The notes beneath the pieces are model-generated. The model saw nothing but the letters and a program-made list of their open reading frames with translations. It had not been told where the DNA came from and made no database searches. Made by a program: the position numbers and the translations under genes. Below are positions 23,918-36,546 of a DNA stretch of 64,000 nucleotides, piece after piece. Within the stretch, counting starts at the first letter, position 1. Every line of letters starts with the position of its first letter. This stretch comes from Rhizophagus clarus (Eukaryota; Glomeromycota; Glomeromycetes; Glomerales; Glomeraceae). The stretch spans positions 496,001-560,000 of the forward strand of contig BLAL01000028.1 of the NCBI GenBank assembly GCA_015698045.1, given 5' to 3'.

Positions 23918-24690
23918 ATAAATATAATAATACTAGATGATAAAAATTATTTATAAAAAGAGGTTTCATCTTTTTTTTTTCTTACAATAAATTTATTATC
24001 GTTATTTTATTATATATTCTTTTTCTTAAAATGCCTGCAAATTGGATTGATGCAATAACTGAATATTTAATAAGATATAGGAGGTATAAAAATAAATGAA
24101 AACTAATAAATAACTTTGATTATTTCTAGTTTTTTTTTCTTTTACATTTTCTGATCTAAAAATTAAATAAATAATGTAAAGAAAAATGAACAATTACTAC
24201 CATAACATACCCAAAAGGGACTGCTCCAAATTCTGGGAGAGCCTAAGTCAAAGAATTCAAAAACAGTTTAGCATGAGATTTACTGGTTAACAGGTAAAAA
24301 AAAAAATGGAGAAACTTAGTCAGGAATTTTAATGTTAGTAAAATAATAATAAATCATAAAAAAAAATAAAATAAAATAAAAAATTAATAATATTAACATT
24401 TTTAGGATTTCTGTGAATGGAGAAATGGTGTGTGAAATGGAAGGTAATCTCGGGAAAGAGAAAGATATTATAGGCAGTTCCGCACAAGGTTTTGGAACAG
24501 ATCTGGTAATTATTAAAAATTTTTTTAATTTATATTTAAGTTATTTAAATTTTAAATTTATATATATTTCTTAGAGAACTACTATAGTCATAGATGACAT
24601 AAAAACACTGCATATCAGTAGCCTCAAAATCTGTAAATTATATTTTTTTATTTTTTATATATTTTTATTTTTTTTTATTTTGTATTTTTT
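23918..24690 (+). repeat. 770-bp dispersed repeat, copy 1 (with a small decayed gene)
   Basis: Matches 33607-34273 plus two further pieces (38157-38194, about 40215-40370) of a second copy, through shared stretches such as TTTATAAAAAGAGGTTTCATC and AAAATTAAATAAATAATGTAAAG. It contains a mini-gene: ATG at 24031 (MPANWIDAITEYLIRYR), a donor GTATAA, a second exon near 24180-24290 and a third with VNGEMVCEMEGN near 24417-24505, followed by GTAATT. In-frame stops in exon 2 show decay. Product unknown. Confidence 0.65.
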
Positions 24691-25859
24691 ATATTTTATT
24701 TTTGAATCTTGCTAATTTGCTCCCTGGGTGAAATCATCCAGGTGATTTCACCTGTAAATAATTTGCCAAAATTCAGGTGATTTACATGTATAAAAAATTT
24801 TACCCTGGGTGATTTCACTCATAATTAATTTATGAAATTTGTTTGGCTAAAATTTACAATATCACGCATGTAAAAAATCTAATGATCGGCTAATTTTTAC
24901 TTGATAATTTCTGTTAAATAATTAATCTGACTACAAAAATAATAAAATTTATTTATATATTAAATTATAACTTTATTTATTTAAATACTGTTTATCAAAG
25001 TACAATTATTTATTTTTAACAATCACTGCGCATGTAACCCCCTAATTTTTTTTATTATGATCGATATATTATAAATTATGGCATAACTTAATTATTAAGC
25101 ATATAGTATATATATGTAGATTAAAATTGGTTAAATTGATTTTAACTGGTTAAAATTGACGATCTTTAAATGATAATTCCGGCCAAAATTTTCTTAATTC
25201 TGGCCAAATTCGTAATGCCAGCCTAAAATCGGTTGAAATTGCTCTAAACTCAATTAGTAAAAAATAAAGTTAATATCCTCTTCGACGAAAATATTGAAAA
25301 AAATTTTCATTTAACTTCAGTTATTGGAGTTGGATCTCCACCAGAAGTTTGTATATTTTTTTATCGAAAATGAAGAATAAAATGAGTTATTAATTAATTT
25401 TTTGTTTTATTCTTTTATATTTGTATTTTTTTTTGTAGATTTCGCTTAGACCTATTAGATTTTGAACGCTAGACCTCTTCTTCCTACAATTTAGAACTAG
25501 GGTAGGGCTTTTGAACTTGTAATTTAGGGTACGTGAAGGCATTACATTAGTTATCTTAGATTTATGAGTGAAGTTTTCTTAACGTTAAATATTTTTGTTT
25601 TTCTTTATTTTTAGAATATTTTGAGGCTTTAGTACTTTTAGGTACGAGTCTTTATGGGTGAAATCTTATTTTTTTTCTTAAGTAATCTCGTTTATTATTT
25701 TCTAGAGACGGTTCAGAATTTCATTTAGAATTTTTAGGTAAAATTAATGAATGATTTCTTCATCTACAACTACCACCACAAAAGAATAGAATCATACAAA
25801 AGGATCAATAATTTTATTTCATAAATTTTTTACATACTACAAACTACAGCTCGATCCCA

Positions 25860-26765
25860 ATCTGAAAATTCATATTGAAATCCCATAGCCTAAAAACGAA
25901 GACGAAAAAATAAAAGGAAAGTAAAATGAAAGTAATAGAACAATGTGAGAAAAAGAAAAAAAGAAAAAATACAGGGCTTGAACTCACCCTTGATTGTAAA
26001 CCACTTCAAACAAAAGCGTAGTCTAAAATAAAAGTAAGAAAGCAAAAGTGAGAACAAAACCGAAAATTAAATAAAAAAAAATAAAAAAGAAGTTTAAACA
26101 TACCTTGATTTAAATAATAGTAATTCACTTCCTGATCCTGATCCTGCTTATTCGGGAATTCTCCCTTTCCAGGCTCCCCTTTACCCTCTTCTCCTCGTAA
26201 TTATAATAATCCTAATAATTATTACGGTGATCATTATTCGTAAAGTCGTAAACTAAAACTAATCGACATTTCTTTTTTGGACATCTAAATGTCTTAAATT
26301 ACTCCCATAGTTAACCTCAAAACTTCTCTTTTTGGACTTCTCACCAGTGTTCCATGATGGCATGATGGTCTTTATCGACTAAAATAAGCAAAACAATAAA
26401 GTAAAAATAAAAGTGAGAATGAAACGAATATTAAACGAAAAAAAAAATATGAAGGTTGAACATACTCTGATCGTAAACCGTCATTTAAACTGAACCGTAA
26501 CCTAGAATAAAAGTAAGAAAACGAAAGTAAGAATAAAAATGAAAATTTTAAATAAAAAAAATATGAAGATTTGAGTTTACCCTGATCGTTGAGCAGTTTC
26601 AAACCAAACTGTAATCTAAAATAAAGTAAGAAACCGAAAGTGAGAATAAAAAAAGAACCAAAAAGAATAAAAATTTAAATATAAACCAACCAGAATTAAA
26701 CTTACCCTCATTGTCACAAGATTTTTCGAACAATTGAAGACTGCAAAATTAAGAAATGAAACTTC
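25860..26765 (-). repeat. Array of about five exon-like modules in element A
   Basis: On the minus strand the modules end GTTTGAAACTGCTCAACGATCAGG, GACGGTTTACGATCAGA or GAAGTGGTTTACAATCAAGG, so they share a ...GTTTACRATCAGG core, and are followed by GTGAG, GTATG or GTAAA. Each is preceded by a T-rich tract ending TTCTAG or TTTTAG (around 26022, 26517, 26616 and 26743). Module length is about 35-48 nt and spacing about 100-120 nt in the second half. It looks like a chain of micro-exons, but no long protein can be read through it. Confidence 0.55.
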
Positions 26766-27339
26766 CCTCAACCAAAAAGATCCAAAATGGAAGAAAAGGA
26801 AAGAAATAACACCTAAAAAAAATAAAGAAAAAGAAAATTAGTAATAAGTAGAGACTGAAAATAATATTAAAACCAACAAATAGAGTTGTAAATACAAGAA
26901 TATAGTGATAGCTAATACTAAAAAAGCTGCATTTTTATAGTAAAAATTCGATTTTTTGCATTTTACGCAAAAACTGCCTGAATAACTAACCATTTGAACT
27001 TAGAAAAACATTTTCTACTCGTAAAATTACATATTTTTCTGTTGTCAAAACAGTAACTTTATGCCTACTTTTAAAAGGATCTTAAAAAAAGCGTGTTTTT
27101 AAAGGTAAATTTCTTGTAAATGCAAAGTAAAAAAATAACTGCGAAAAAGGAAATTCAATTTATAAAACTGGTAGATCACATGATAATCTACCAAATTACT
27201 TAATTAGTATAGGCGTTATATATTAAAATTGACATTTAATCACAAAATGAAGTAACTCAATTACGGTTACATAAATTTCATTTAATATGAAAATGATTTA
27301 CATGTTACATGCACGGTAATTGTTAATGTAACTAGTAAT

Positions 27340-28500
27340 GATAATAATGATATAAAAAAAAGTCTAACAATAATGGTAAAAAGAGAGAGAAAAAATGGAA
27401 ATAATAAAAATGAATCATTAGTAACAAAAAAAAACCAATGGGATGAAATGGTGACATAAAGTATAATTGGAGATAAAGAAAATGATAGGGAATGAAAGAG
27501 ATAGTAGAAAAAGAGAAGATAGTGAAAAGACAAGAAAAAGAACGTAAAAATAAAAAAGAATAGGATTGAAAACAAAAGGAAATAGGGACAAAGTGAAAGG
27601 GAACAAAAATGAAAATAAAAAGATAATGAGAGGGGACAAAAAATAAAAGGATAATGAGAAGATGATAAACGAAAAAATGATGATGGTAAAACAATGATAA
27701 AAGTGAAATGATGATGAGGGTAAATTGATAATGAAGGTGAAATGATAATGAAATAATGAGGGTAAAATAATGACAAGGGTGAAATGATAATGAGGATGAA
27801 ATAAACATGAGAATGAAATGATAATAAAGACAAAATAGTTATGAGAATGAAAAAAAGAAAGAGAGTGAAAATGAAAAGAAAAGGGAAACAAATTAACAAA
27901 AAGACAAATCATCAAAGAAGAAAAAATAGAGTTAGTAAATTGAAATATGAAAACAAATTTGAATAAAAATATAGAGAAGAAAAAACCATTATACTTTGTT
28001 CGCAAAACTAAGACTTAAAAAAAGAAAAGAATTAGAAACAAGAAAACAAAAAAAAGGAAAAAAAAAGAAGCAATATACTTTAATGCAAAATGGAAAAAAT
28101 TAAAGACCTAAAAAGAGAAGAGAAATAAGAAATGAAAAGAAAAATGAAAACAAAAAAAAAAGGAAGGATGAAAAAATGACACTTTTGGCATAAAACTGAA
28201 AGAGCTTAAAAGACCTAAAAGAAGAGGAAAGAAATTAGAAACAAGAAAGAAAAATAAAAACAAAAGAAGGAAAAAAAAAACATACCTGCATACTTTTGAC
28301 CAAGTAAAGGGAAGTGAAAGGGATGAAAAAAAGAATAGAGTGAAAAGAAACAAAAAAAAAAGGGGAGTGAAGAAACAAAAAAAAATGAAGAGAAGTAAAA
28401 AGGAATAAAAAAAAATAAAGAGGGAGCAAAAAAAAATGGAGTAAAGTGAAAAAAAAATGAAAAATCAAGAAGGAAATGAAAGTAATAATGGAAATAAAAG
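27340..28500. repeat. Purine-rich minisatellite of element A
   Basis: The plus strand is A/G-rich with loosely repeated GATAATGAGGGTGAAATGAT words (27640-27830) and AAAAGGAAATG-like words elsewhere. The minus-strand open frames are Phe/Ser/Leu low complexity without protein features. A few module-like breaks occur (CATACCTGCATACTTTTGACC near 28282). Confidence 0.6.
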
Positions 28501-28767
28501 AACTTGATGCGAAAAAAAATAAACAAAAAAACTGCAAAAATTAATTGAGTTAAATCATCTATATCAAAATAATTAAATTATAAAAATCAATCAGGTGATA
28601 TCATCCAAGTTATATCACCCCCGGTTAAAATTAGTTATAATTTTTATTTTTTATTTTTTATTTATATTTTTATATTTTTATTATTTTTATTATTATTATT
28701 TTTTATATATTTTATATTCATCTAATTATTATTTTAATATTTTTATTATTTTATAATTTTATTTAGG

Positions 28768-30545
28768 GTGAATTTATTCCTCATCTTGGGTGAGATTTGA
28801 TATTACTCACCCTATCACGTGATCAATATTTTGACTGACTAATTTTTAATTGGCTGATTTTTTTAACTTAAATTTTCCATTGTCAGTTTAAAAAATTCTG
28901 TAACATAACAATTTTTTTTTTCGCAAAACATTTTATTTTATTCCTTTAAAGTTTACTGAATAGAAGAATGAAACGCAATTATTCAAAATCAAAACTTTTA
29001 TCTTTAATATAACTAGTAATAATGACATCAAAATCCCAATAATAATGATAAAAATGATGATAAAAGACAAAAAAAGATATGATAAATAATGAAAACAAAA
29101 GGGAAACAAAATAAAGGTGAAAAGAAAAAGGAGACAAGATCAAAAAGAAAAAAAAAAGAATATTGATGGAAAAGATAAAACAAAAAGAAAGGGAGACGAA
29201 GAAAGAGAAATAAAAGGAAAAAGAAACGAAAACAGAAGGAAAAACGAAAGAGAAAGTGGACGATAAGGGGAAAATGAAAGGGGAAAACAAAAGGAAATAA
29301 AATCAAAAAATAAAATAAAGATGAAAGGTGGGAGTAAAATTTGTTAGTAATGATCATAAGAGAATACATTAAAAAAAAAAATTTGAAATGAAACCGAACA
29401 CCTACCTCATTTTCAAAGAGATTCGGCATAGTAGAAAAATCCAGGAAAAAACGAAAGGGCGAAGAAATAAAGATAAAAGGAGCAAAGACAAAACTGAAAA
29501 GAAAAACGAGATTAAAAGAGATAAAATGAAATTGAAAGAATAATCGCTATTTTCCCTATCTGTGGATCAAGATTTGTAATACAGTATAAAACCAAATTAT
29601 TACATTGGATGCTAATTTTTTATTGACGGCATTGATAAATTATATTTTAATCACTTGATTTTCTAGCGTTCTGGATTCGCAAAATCATGGGACATTAATG
29701 GTACAAAATTGTGTATAAAAATGAAAGGGCATGAAAACAAAAGAAAATGAAACGAAAATAAAGAGACGAAGTCAAAAATGAAAGGTAAAATAAAGGGACA
29801 AGGAAGAAAATGAAATAAAGTAAAGGAAAACAAGATAAGGGGGATGAAGATAAAAACAAAAAGAAAAACAAAACAAAAGAAAAAACGAAGGGGAAAAAGA
29901 AAAAGCGGAAACGAAAGATAATGGAAAGAAACGAAAGGGAAAGCGGAAACAAAAGGAGAAAATAAAAGGGAAACAGAAACAAAAGGAAAGGGAAAGCAGA
30001 AACAAAAGATAATGGAAAAAACAAAAGGGAAAAACGAAAGAGAAAGCAGAAATGAAATGAAAAACGAAATGAAAATGAAAGGGAATACAAATATGAAAGG
30101 ATACAAAAACGAAAAGGAAATTAGGGGATAAAGACAAAGATAAAAGGGAAATAGAATAAAGAGAACGAATATAAAAAATAAAGACACCCATAAAGAAAAA
30201 AAAATTGAAACAAAGTTAGTAAAAACGAAACAAAATCAAAAAAAAGAAAAAAGAATTAAAGAAACGAAAAAATCATACCTTTGAGCGTGAAATCGTAGGA
30301 GCCCAAAACCTAAAAGAAAGAAAGAAAAAAAATTAGAAACGACAAAAAATAAAATAAAAAATAAAAAAGAAAGAAGCGACATACCTGATAGCTGATACCC
30401 GTGTATTTTTCGACGCAAAACTAAAAAACCTAAAAAAGGCGTAAACAAATAGTGGCAGTTTGGCCGTATAAAGTTTCATCAGCCAATCAAAATTTATTAC
30501 ATAATAAGGGGGTGAGAAATCACCCGGGTGAGAAATAAATTTTCT
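28768..30545 (-). mobile_element. TIR element B with exon-like modules
   Basis: The left end (from about GGTGAATTTATTCCTCATC) and the inverted right end (AAATTTATTTCTCACCCGGG) align over about 70 bases, including GGGTGA, CTCACCC, TATCACGTGATC/TATTATGTAATA and TTTTGACTGACTAAT/TTTTGATTGGCTGAT. The interior is purine-rich minisatellite with minus-strand modules. No transposase. Size (1.78 kb) and design match the outermost element of region 1 after removal of its insertion. Confidence 0.65.
29395..30445 (-). repeat. Exon-like modules of element B
   Basis: Three clear modules on the minus strand: about 30387-30430 (ends GGGTATCAGCTATCAG, then GTATGTCGC), about 30280-30310 (GTTTTGGGCTCCTACGATTT..CAAAG, then GTATGATTT) and about 29412-29435 (ATGCCGAATCTCTTTG..GAG, then GTAGGTG). 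The first two are preceded by T-rich tracts ending TTTTTAG or CTTTTAG. The last begins with ATG. Confidence 0.5.
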
Positions 30546-30985
30546 CTTTTATTTAATAAATTTATCATAAAATTCAAAACCATTGTTAAGCAAGTTTTTT
30601 CGTTACAAATACACTTAAATAAGTAACAAACAAGTAAATTTCCTTTTTGGCAAATAGCAAAAATGAGTTTGATTATGTATTTTGAAAATGTGAAAGATTA
30701 TTTCAAGATTTTATATTGTAAATTAATAGTTTACTTCTCTCAATTTGATCTATGAAAAGATTTTAATAACATTTTGAAAGAACTAGCAGTACTAGATCTG
30801 TTACGCCTAAATGTACTGTACCTTTTTTTAAAAATTTATTGAAAACATTTTATTATTACAATATATTATATAATATACAGTATGATGATAAATTATTTAT
30901 TTAATTAATACTTTATTTTTTAATTTCAGGTAAATATAGGTTGAATTGCATCAAGGCTGATTGATTATCATGATCAATCTATTTT
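30546..30985. other. AT-rich spacer
   Basis: No supported gene or repeat. Confidence 0.5.
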
Positions 30986-30989
30986 TACA

Positions 30990-31560
30990 GTTTTCTAAAC
31001 TGTAATTTTTTTTTATTTTTTTTTAAGTTACCAGACTCTTGGACTTAAAATGTAAGTTGGAAGGGGGTAGAGGATTTTTTTTTAATATTAAAAAAATGTT
31101 ACTAACATTTTTTACTTTATTTTTTTAAAGTTGCCGGCCTTCTTGGATGAACTAGACTTGAGAAATGTAAGTTGAAAAGAGTGGTGATTTTTTTTAATAT
31201 TAAAAATATGTTACTAATGTTTCTTTCTTTATTTTTTTAGGTTACCAGACTTTTTGGATGAACTAGACTTAGGAAATATAAGTTAAAAAGGGCGAAAGAT
31301 TTTTTTAATATTAAGAAATATTATTAGCATTTCTTTCTTTATTTTTTTAAGTTATTGGCCTTTTTGAATGAATCAGACTTGGAAATGTAAGCTAGAAAGG
31401 GTAAGAGATTTTTTTAATATTAAGTAACATTTCTTTCTTTATTTTTTTCAGATTGCTAGACTACTTGGACAAACTGGACTTGAAATGTAAGAAGGGAGTG
31501 AGGGATATTTTTTGAATATTAAAAAAACAATTTTAACGTTTCTTTTATATATTTTAGATT
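30990..31560 (+). repeat. Array of five exon-like modules, plus strand
   Basis: Modules at about 31028, 31131, 31240, 31350 and 31452 have the plan (A)GTTRCCRGACTTYTTGGATGAACTAGACTTGRGAAAT followed by GTAAG, and are preceded by TTTATTTTTTTAAG, TTTAG or TTTCAG. Apparent module lengths are 24, 36, 37, 35 and 35 nt; the second reads LPAFLDELDLRN. The spacers, about 70 nt, share TTTTTTTAATATTAA..ATGTTACTAACATTTCTTTCTTT. It resembles an intron-exon chain but frame is not kept throughout. Confidence 0.6.
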
Positions 31561-32583
31561 GCAGTTTCCCTTGTTTCTCTTGATCCCAACATGATCACGA
31601 TTAAGAAAAGTTTGAGCAAATTTTTCTTAAACTTGTATTATAAATAACTGTAACTTTTTTATTAATTTATTGTAATAAAATACGTAATAAAATAAAAATA
31701 TTAATAATAATAATTATAGTACTTTTAAACACTTTACAAAAAATTTATAAACTTGATAATGCATTTAACAAATAAGAAACAAATTAAAATTTCTAAAAGA
31801 AAAATCTATAAAGAAAGTAAACTTTAAAAATTTCTTAATACGTTATATAATATGAAATCTAACATATTAAATTTGTATCACATATCAAGTATCTGATATA
31901 TGTAAAATAGAACTGTGCCTGATATATATTGAATAATATATCAGTGACCAATAGTTTAGATATCAGGGTCTTGGTAATTAGGTATATTTTGAAGTGTTAT
32001 AAATCAGGTACCTGATATGTAAAAATACCTGATATTTATCTGATTAGCTGCCAATATATAAGTCCCCAATATGTACCTGATAGAATTGATTTTGACCAGT
32101 AAAAATATGATAAATAAATAATTAAATCATGATCATACGATCACATGATCAATAAAATTATGATAAAATGATACAAAGTAACATGTTTCTATTATCAGTC
32201 ATATCAGCCACAAAATCAGTCACCTATCAGATGCATAAGTCAATATTAGCAAAAAATCACAAACTTGATTATACACCATTCATGCTCAGCAACTTGAATT
32301 AATAAAATTATTAAAAAATCACTGATTTTATTAGATTAAATAAAGTTTACTATCAATTTCATTATAATGTTACCAACTTTTTTGTTAATCTTAGATATTT
32401 TATTTTGAATTTAAATTGTTTGCTTTGAACTCAAGTTGAACTTGAGTTCAACTTGAGTTTAACTTGTTTGCTTAAAATCTTTGTGTAATGTATTGTAGAT
32501 CTGTAATTATTTTATTTGTATTCTATAATTGGCAAAAGTTTATTATAAAACAAAATAAAAAACACTATTTATTTACATTGTAG
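31561..32583. other. AT-rich spacer with scattered ACCTGATA words
   Basis: Between about 31885 and 32090 the word (A)CCTGATAT and its complement recur about ten times. A palindromic stretch CAAGTTGAACTTG lies near 32432-32444. No gene seen. Confidence 0.45.
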
Positions 32584-33129
32584 TGTGGTAAATATACTAA
32601 TAGAAATAATTTGACAAAGATGCAGTAGATGATACAGTCACGTGATAGTAATACAAGACACATGATATAACTGGATAGTAATACAATTACATCATTAGAA
32701 GGAGCTAGAAAGTATTAGAAAGGGTTAGAAAGTCTTGGTATTACATCATTAGAAAAGGTAAGAATATGAGATAGAAATGTAGGACAGAATAGTAAAAATA
32801 GGAATCAATTTTAATCAAGTAACAACTTTTAATAATGGATAATTGAAAGTAGTATTAGTAAATAGTTAACCATTATAAAGTGTAGAATAGATCTTAATAG
32901 TAAATTAATCACTTATTAACCAATTAGAATAGAAAATATAATCTGTAATATATTATTAGAAATGCCTGGAAAGTCTTGGCAATAAAAGAGGCTAGAATGT
33001 AATACAGTTACATCATTAGAATAGAAAATGTTATAAATACAACCTGTAATCAAGGGAAAACCCTCAGTCTTTAGACTCAATTTTAATAAAATCAATAATT
33101 ATTATATTTAACTAATGGAAAGAACCACA
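32584..33129 (+). mobile_element. Probable solo LTR
   Basis: The segment starts TGTGGTAAATATAC and ends GGAAAGAACCACA, giving the inverted termini TGTGGT/ACCACA typical of LTRs. A TATAAATA box (about 33032), a short transcript-start-like region and an AATAAAA signal (about 33088) follow in the order expected of an LTR. No partner LTR or internal coding region is present, and no 5-bp target duplication is preserved. It is a fossil; family undetermined. Confidence 0.45.
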
Positions 33130-33606
33130 TTTTAATTAATGTTTAAAAGTACTGTCTTTAGTTAAATTGTAACCTTATTCTGATATGTTGAATTAATGCC
33201 ATTAGTGTGATCATCTAATAAGGAGTATTATGGTACATTGTGTAAATGTTAATGTGATCATCTAACAAATCCTTTAAATATTATTGTCAGGAAAGTAGCA
33301 TAACTGCGTAGCACTCATATGGATGCTTTCCTTTTGACAACATATCTGTATTATTAGATTTTATCTTTTTTAGATTTAATATATAATTAAAAGAAGACCT
33401 TTATCTTGATTTTTTTAGAATTATGATCATAATAATTGAGTTTAGGTCAAGTTTAACTTGTTTGTTATGATTAATATATGTTAGATTTGCATCTGTATTA
33501 CCTTTTTAAATTTGATATATAATTAATATAAAGAAGACAAATCATAACAATCATGACATATTTGAAAAATTAGAACAATTTACGTAAATATTCTTGAAGG
33601 GTAATT
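33130..33606. other. AT-rich spacer
   Basis: GTGATCATCTAATAA and GTGATCATCTAACAA recur 53 bases apart (33209, 33262). No gene seen. Confidence 0.45.
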
Positions 33607-34273
33607 AATATAATAATACTAGGTAATAAAAAATTGTTTATAAAAAGAGGTTTCATCTTTTTTTTTCTTACAATAAATTTGTTGTTATTATTTTTATTAT
33701 ATATTCATTTTCTTAAAATTTGTTGCTATTATTTTTTATTATTATATATTTTTTTTCTTAAAATATCCGCAAATTAGACTAATGCAATAACTGAATAATT
33801 AATAAGATATAAAAGGTAAAAAAATAAATGAAAACTAATAAATAACTTTAATCATTTTCTAGTTTTTTTTTTCTCTTATATTTTCTGATCTAAAAATTAA
33901 ATAAATAATGTAAAGGAGAACGAACAACTATTACCATAACATACTTGAAAGGGACTGTTCTAAATTTTGGAAGAGTCTAGCTTAAAAAATTCAGAAATAG
34001 TTCAGCGTGAGGTTTATTAGCCAACAGGTAAAAAGAAAGTGGAAAACTTGCTGATTAGGAATTTTAATATTAGTAAAATAATGATAAATCATAAAAAAAA
34101 AATAAAATAAAATAAAAAATTAATAGTATTAACATTTTTAAAATTTCTGTGAATGGAGAATTATACATAAAATGAAAAGTAGTCTTGAGAAGAAGAAAGT
34201 TATTATAGACAATTTCACATAAGGTTTTGGGATAGACCTGATAATTATTAAGAATTTTTTTAATTTATATTTA
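33607..34273 (+). repeat. 770-bp dispersed repeat, copy 2, first part
   Basis: Homologous to 23918-24530. The initiating ATG of the mini-gene is lost here. Differences from copy 1 are mostly transitions in both directions. The copy is interrupted at 34273 by the SAM/IS630 element, and its remaining parts resume at 38157-38194 and about 40215. Confidence 0.65.
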
Positions 34274-34407
34274 GGATAAATTTAATTGTAATAACTTATT
34301 ACAAATATTATTTGTAATAACCTAATTGACGCATTTTTATTAGTCAGTTTAAATCACGTAATATTACATAAATCCAAAAAAGAAAATTTTTATTTTCAGA
34401 AAAAATA

Positions 34408-34611
34408 GGGGGTCGTTAAAGCAGGGTAGAATTGGCCGGAATTACGGCATTAAGAAATTATGAATGTGATAAATAATAGATGTGATTTTTACTAACCGAA
34501 AAAATTCTAAGTTCCTGGAATACTTAGTAAAAATGAAGAATGGAGGATGCGACTCTGTGTGATAATTATTTTTACTATGATCACGTGATTCTACCCACTT
34601 TAACAGTTCCC
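34408..34611. mobile_element. Small MITE (204 bp) nested in the left arm
   Basis: Inverted ends GTTAAAGCAGGGTAGAATT and GTTAAAGTGGGTAGAATCA lie just inside GGGGG/GGGAA termini. Near-perfect 8-bp flanks AAAAAATA / AAAAAATG. Non-coding, with a GGCCGGAATTACGG word. It explains part of the length difference between the two arms of the larger element. Confidence 0.55.
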
Positions 34612-34908
34612 AAAAAATGGAAAATTTTGTTACATAAGGTTATATAGGATTCCAAAAAAAGGAAATTTCTTTACCAATTACTTGGTGAAAAAAAGATTTT
34701 TATTAAATAAATCAAAAATAACATTCAAAATCATCTTTATCATTTTATCGCCGTTTTCAAAATAGTGCGACCAATACATGCATAATGAAAATCTGATTTC
34801 CAATTTTGAATACCGAATACCAGGGTAATTACTAACCCCCTTAAAATAAAAAATTAAAATTTTCTTTCGTGTTTTTTTAACACGTTTTTTATTCGTTTAA
34901 TAAATATT

Positions 34909-36433
34909 ATGGAATACTCCATTGGTACTTGTCTTGGTTGTAAAAAGTGTCTTTATTGTAAAAATGAACTTAGTATTCAAAAAAGACATGTTTATGTAAC
35001 AAAACAATCAAATCAAATAAAAAAAACTGAACTGAAAGAGTAAAAGTTGCATATCCTTGAGTTTCAACACCTATCCTACCTCCTAAACAACTTGAATATC
35101 TTCAAGAAAGCATTTCTCGGTTTGGTTATTCCTTAGATACCAATACAAAATTCAATTTTACTTTTTGTTCTTCATGTAATAGTGCCTTTCAAAGAAGAAA
35201 ATCCACTCCTAACTTGAAAAAAATTGATTCAAATGAAAATAATTTAGTAAATAATGAACTAATCAATGAATGTGAAATAAATGATTTAGAAGAAACAGTA
35301 CAAACAATTTCATTCAATCTTATAGTAAAACCTTCTAATAGTGCGGCATTACCATCAAAATGGATGGAAATAGAAGTGTTATCATTAGATGATATTCTTG
35401 TCGATGTTTACCGTTACATTAAGAAATTAACTGGAGATGATGAAATCATGCATTCGGATTATCTGATTACATTTAAGCCAGAAAAAAATGCAGGATCTGG
35501 GGCGCAATTAGTAGATATGCATGATTACAAAAAATTTCTTTCAGATTACAAAAAATTATCAGATGGGAAAAAAACATGACAATTATGGTGTCTTTAAAGA
35601 AGAAAGAGAAGAAAGACAAACAATCAAAAAGAAAGGTAAAATTGCTAGTATTATTATATATTTTTATGACAAAACGATATTACATTTTTTTGTATTTTTT
35701 TTTAGAGGGGTTTAGCGTTAGATTCTGAAGGATTTGGAAGTGAAAATGTGGATGTGCGTAAAAAGAAAAATGCAGTTCCAAAACTGGCTGATTTTTCTGA
35801 AGTAATACAACAAGAAGGTCGTGTAATTCGTGAATTAAGAGAGCAATACAGATGTGATCAACATGATACATGCTTTATTGATAATGGAAGACATACGAAG
35901 CTCACTGCAATGCATCTTCAATGCTGGGCCAAGGAAATTGTAATTATTTATTAATTTATATTAACTGTCATATTATTCAAATAATTATTATTTATTATTA
36001 TTTTTAGATTCGAGGTACAGTTGACAATACCAAGATGCCAAATTTACCAATTTTTACACAATCAAATAGTATTAATGAAAAATCTAAAACACCTTCAACC
36101 CCTACCAATCCAAATTCCAATATAATGCCCTTTTTTTTCACCATACCACCACAAATGGCTTCATTCATACAAAACTCAAACATAAATAATTCTATAAATT
36201 CACCATTATCTTCTCCAAAACAAGCAGCTCCTTCTTTTGATGAATTCTTTGCCAAATTGGATGGATCTGATGGTACTGGAGAATTTGTTAATTTCAAAAA
36301 AACATTTGAAGATGCACATATTTCTGTAAGTCAAATTTATGATCTTACCAATGCTGAATTTAACCAATTAGGAGTGAAGAAAATTGGGTGGCGTAAAGCA
36401 ATTAGAGCTGCAGCACGACGTTATAACAGATAA
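34909..36433 (+). pseudogene. SAM-domain protein of a fungal repeat family (lightly damaged)
   Basis: The start ATG at 34909 gives MEYSIGTCLGCKKCLYC, with a CxxCxxC motif; a second Cys pair (TFCSSCNSAF) follows near 35160. A middle domain (near 35310-35550) contains ALPSKWMEIEVLSLDD and KKLTGDDEIMHSDY. Introns at about 35635-35705 and 35939-36007 have GT..AG ends. The C-terminus (36225-36430) is a SAM domain, with FVNFKKTFEDAHISVSQIYD and FNQLGVKKIGWRKAIRA, normally a protein-protein interaction or oligomerisation module. A frame shift near 35040 and an in-frame TGA (35057-35059) lie between the first and second Cys pairs, and another frame change lies near 35570, so this copy is probably not functional. 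From memory, this protein family is expanded in Rhizophagus. Role unknown. Confidence 0.62.
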
Positions 36434-36546
36434 ATAATAATAATTAGTAATATAATATATTTCAAGTTTAATTTTCTAATTTTATAATAAAGATCCAATT
36501 TGCAATTGTCAATTATTATTTGAATTTATACATTCTATGTAAATAT

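Larger units (their letters stand above)
24722..28624 (-). mobile_element. TIR element A with exon-like modules and minisatellites
   Basis: The left end is CCCTGGGTGAAATCATCCAG; the right end inverted is CCGGGGGTGATATAACTTGG, with GGTGAT..CACCTG following on both sides. The minus strand carries a series of exon-like modules, and the middle is a purine-rich minisatellite. No transposase is present. No target duplication was found, so the outer limits are good only to a few bases. Element B, of the same design, starts about 140 bases further on. Confidence 0.6.

Noticed and set aside
27282-30191. Similar Phe/Ser/Leu-rich minus-strand frames
   Set aside because: Same reason: purine-rich minisatellite, overlapping frames in two or three phases, no conserved motif.
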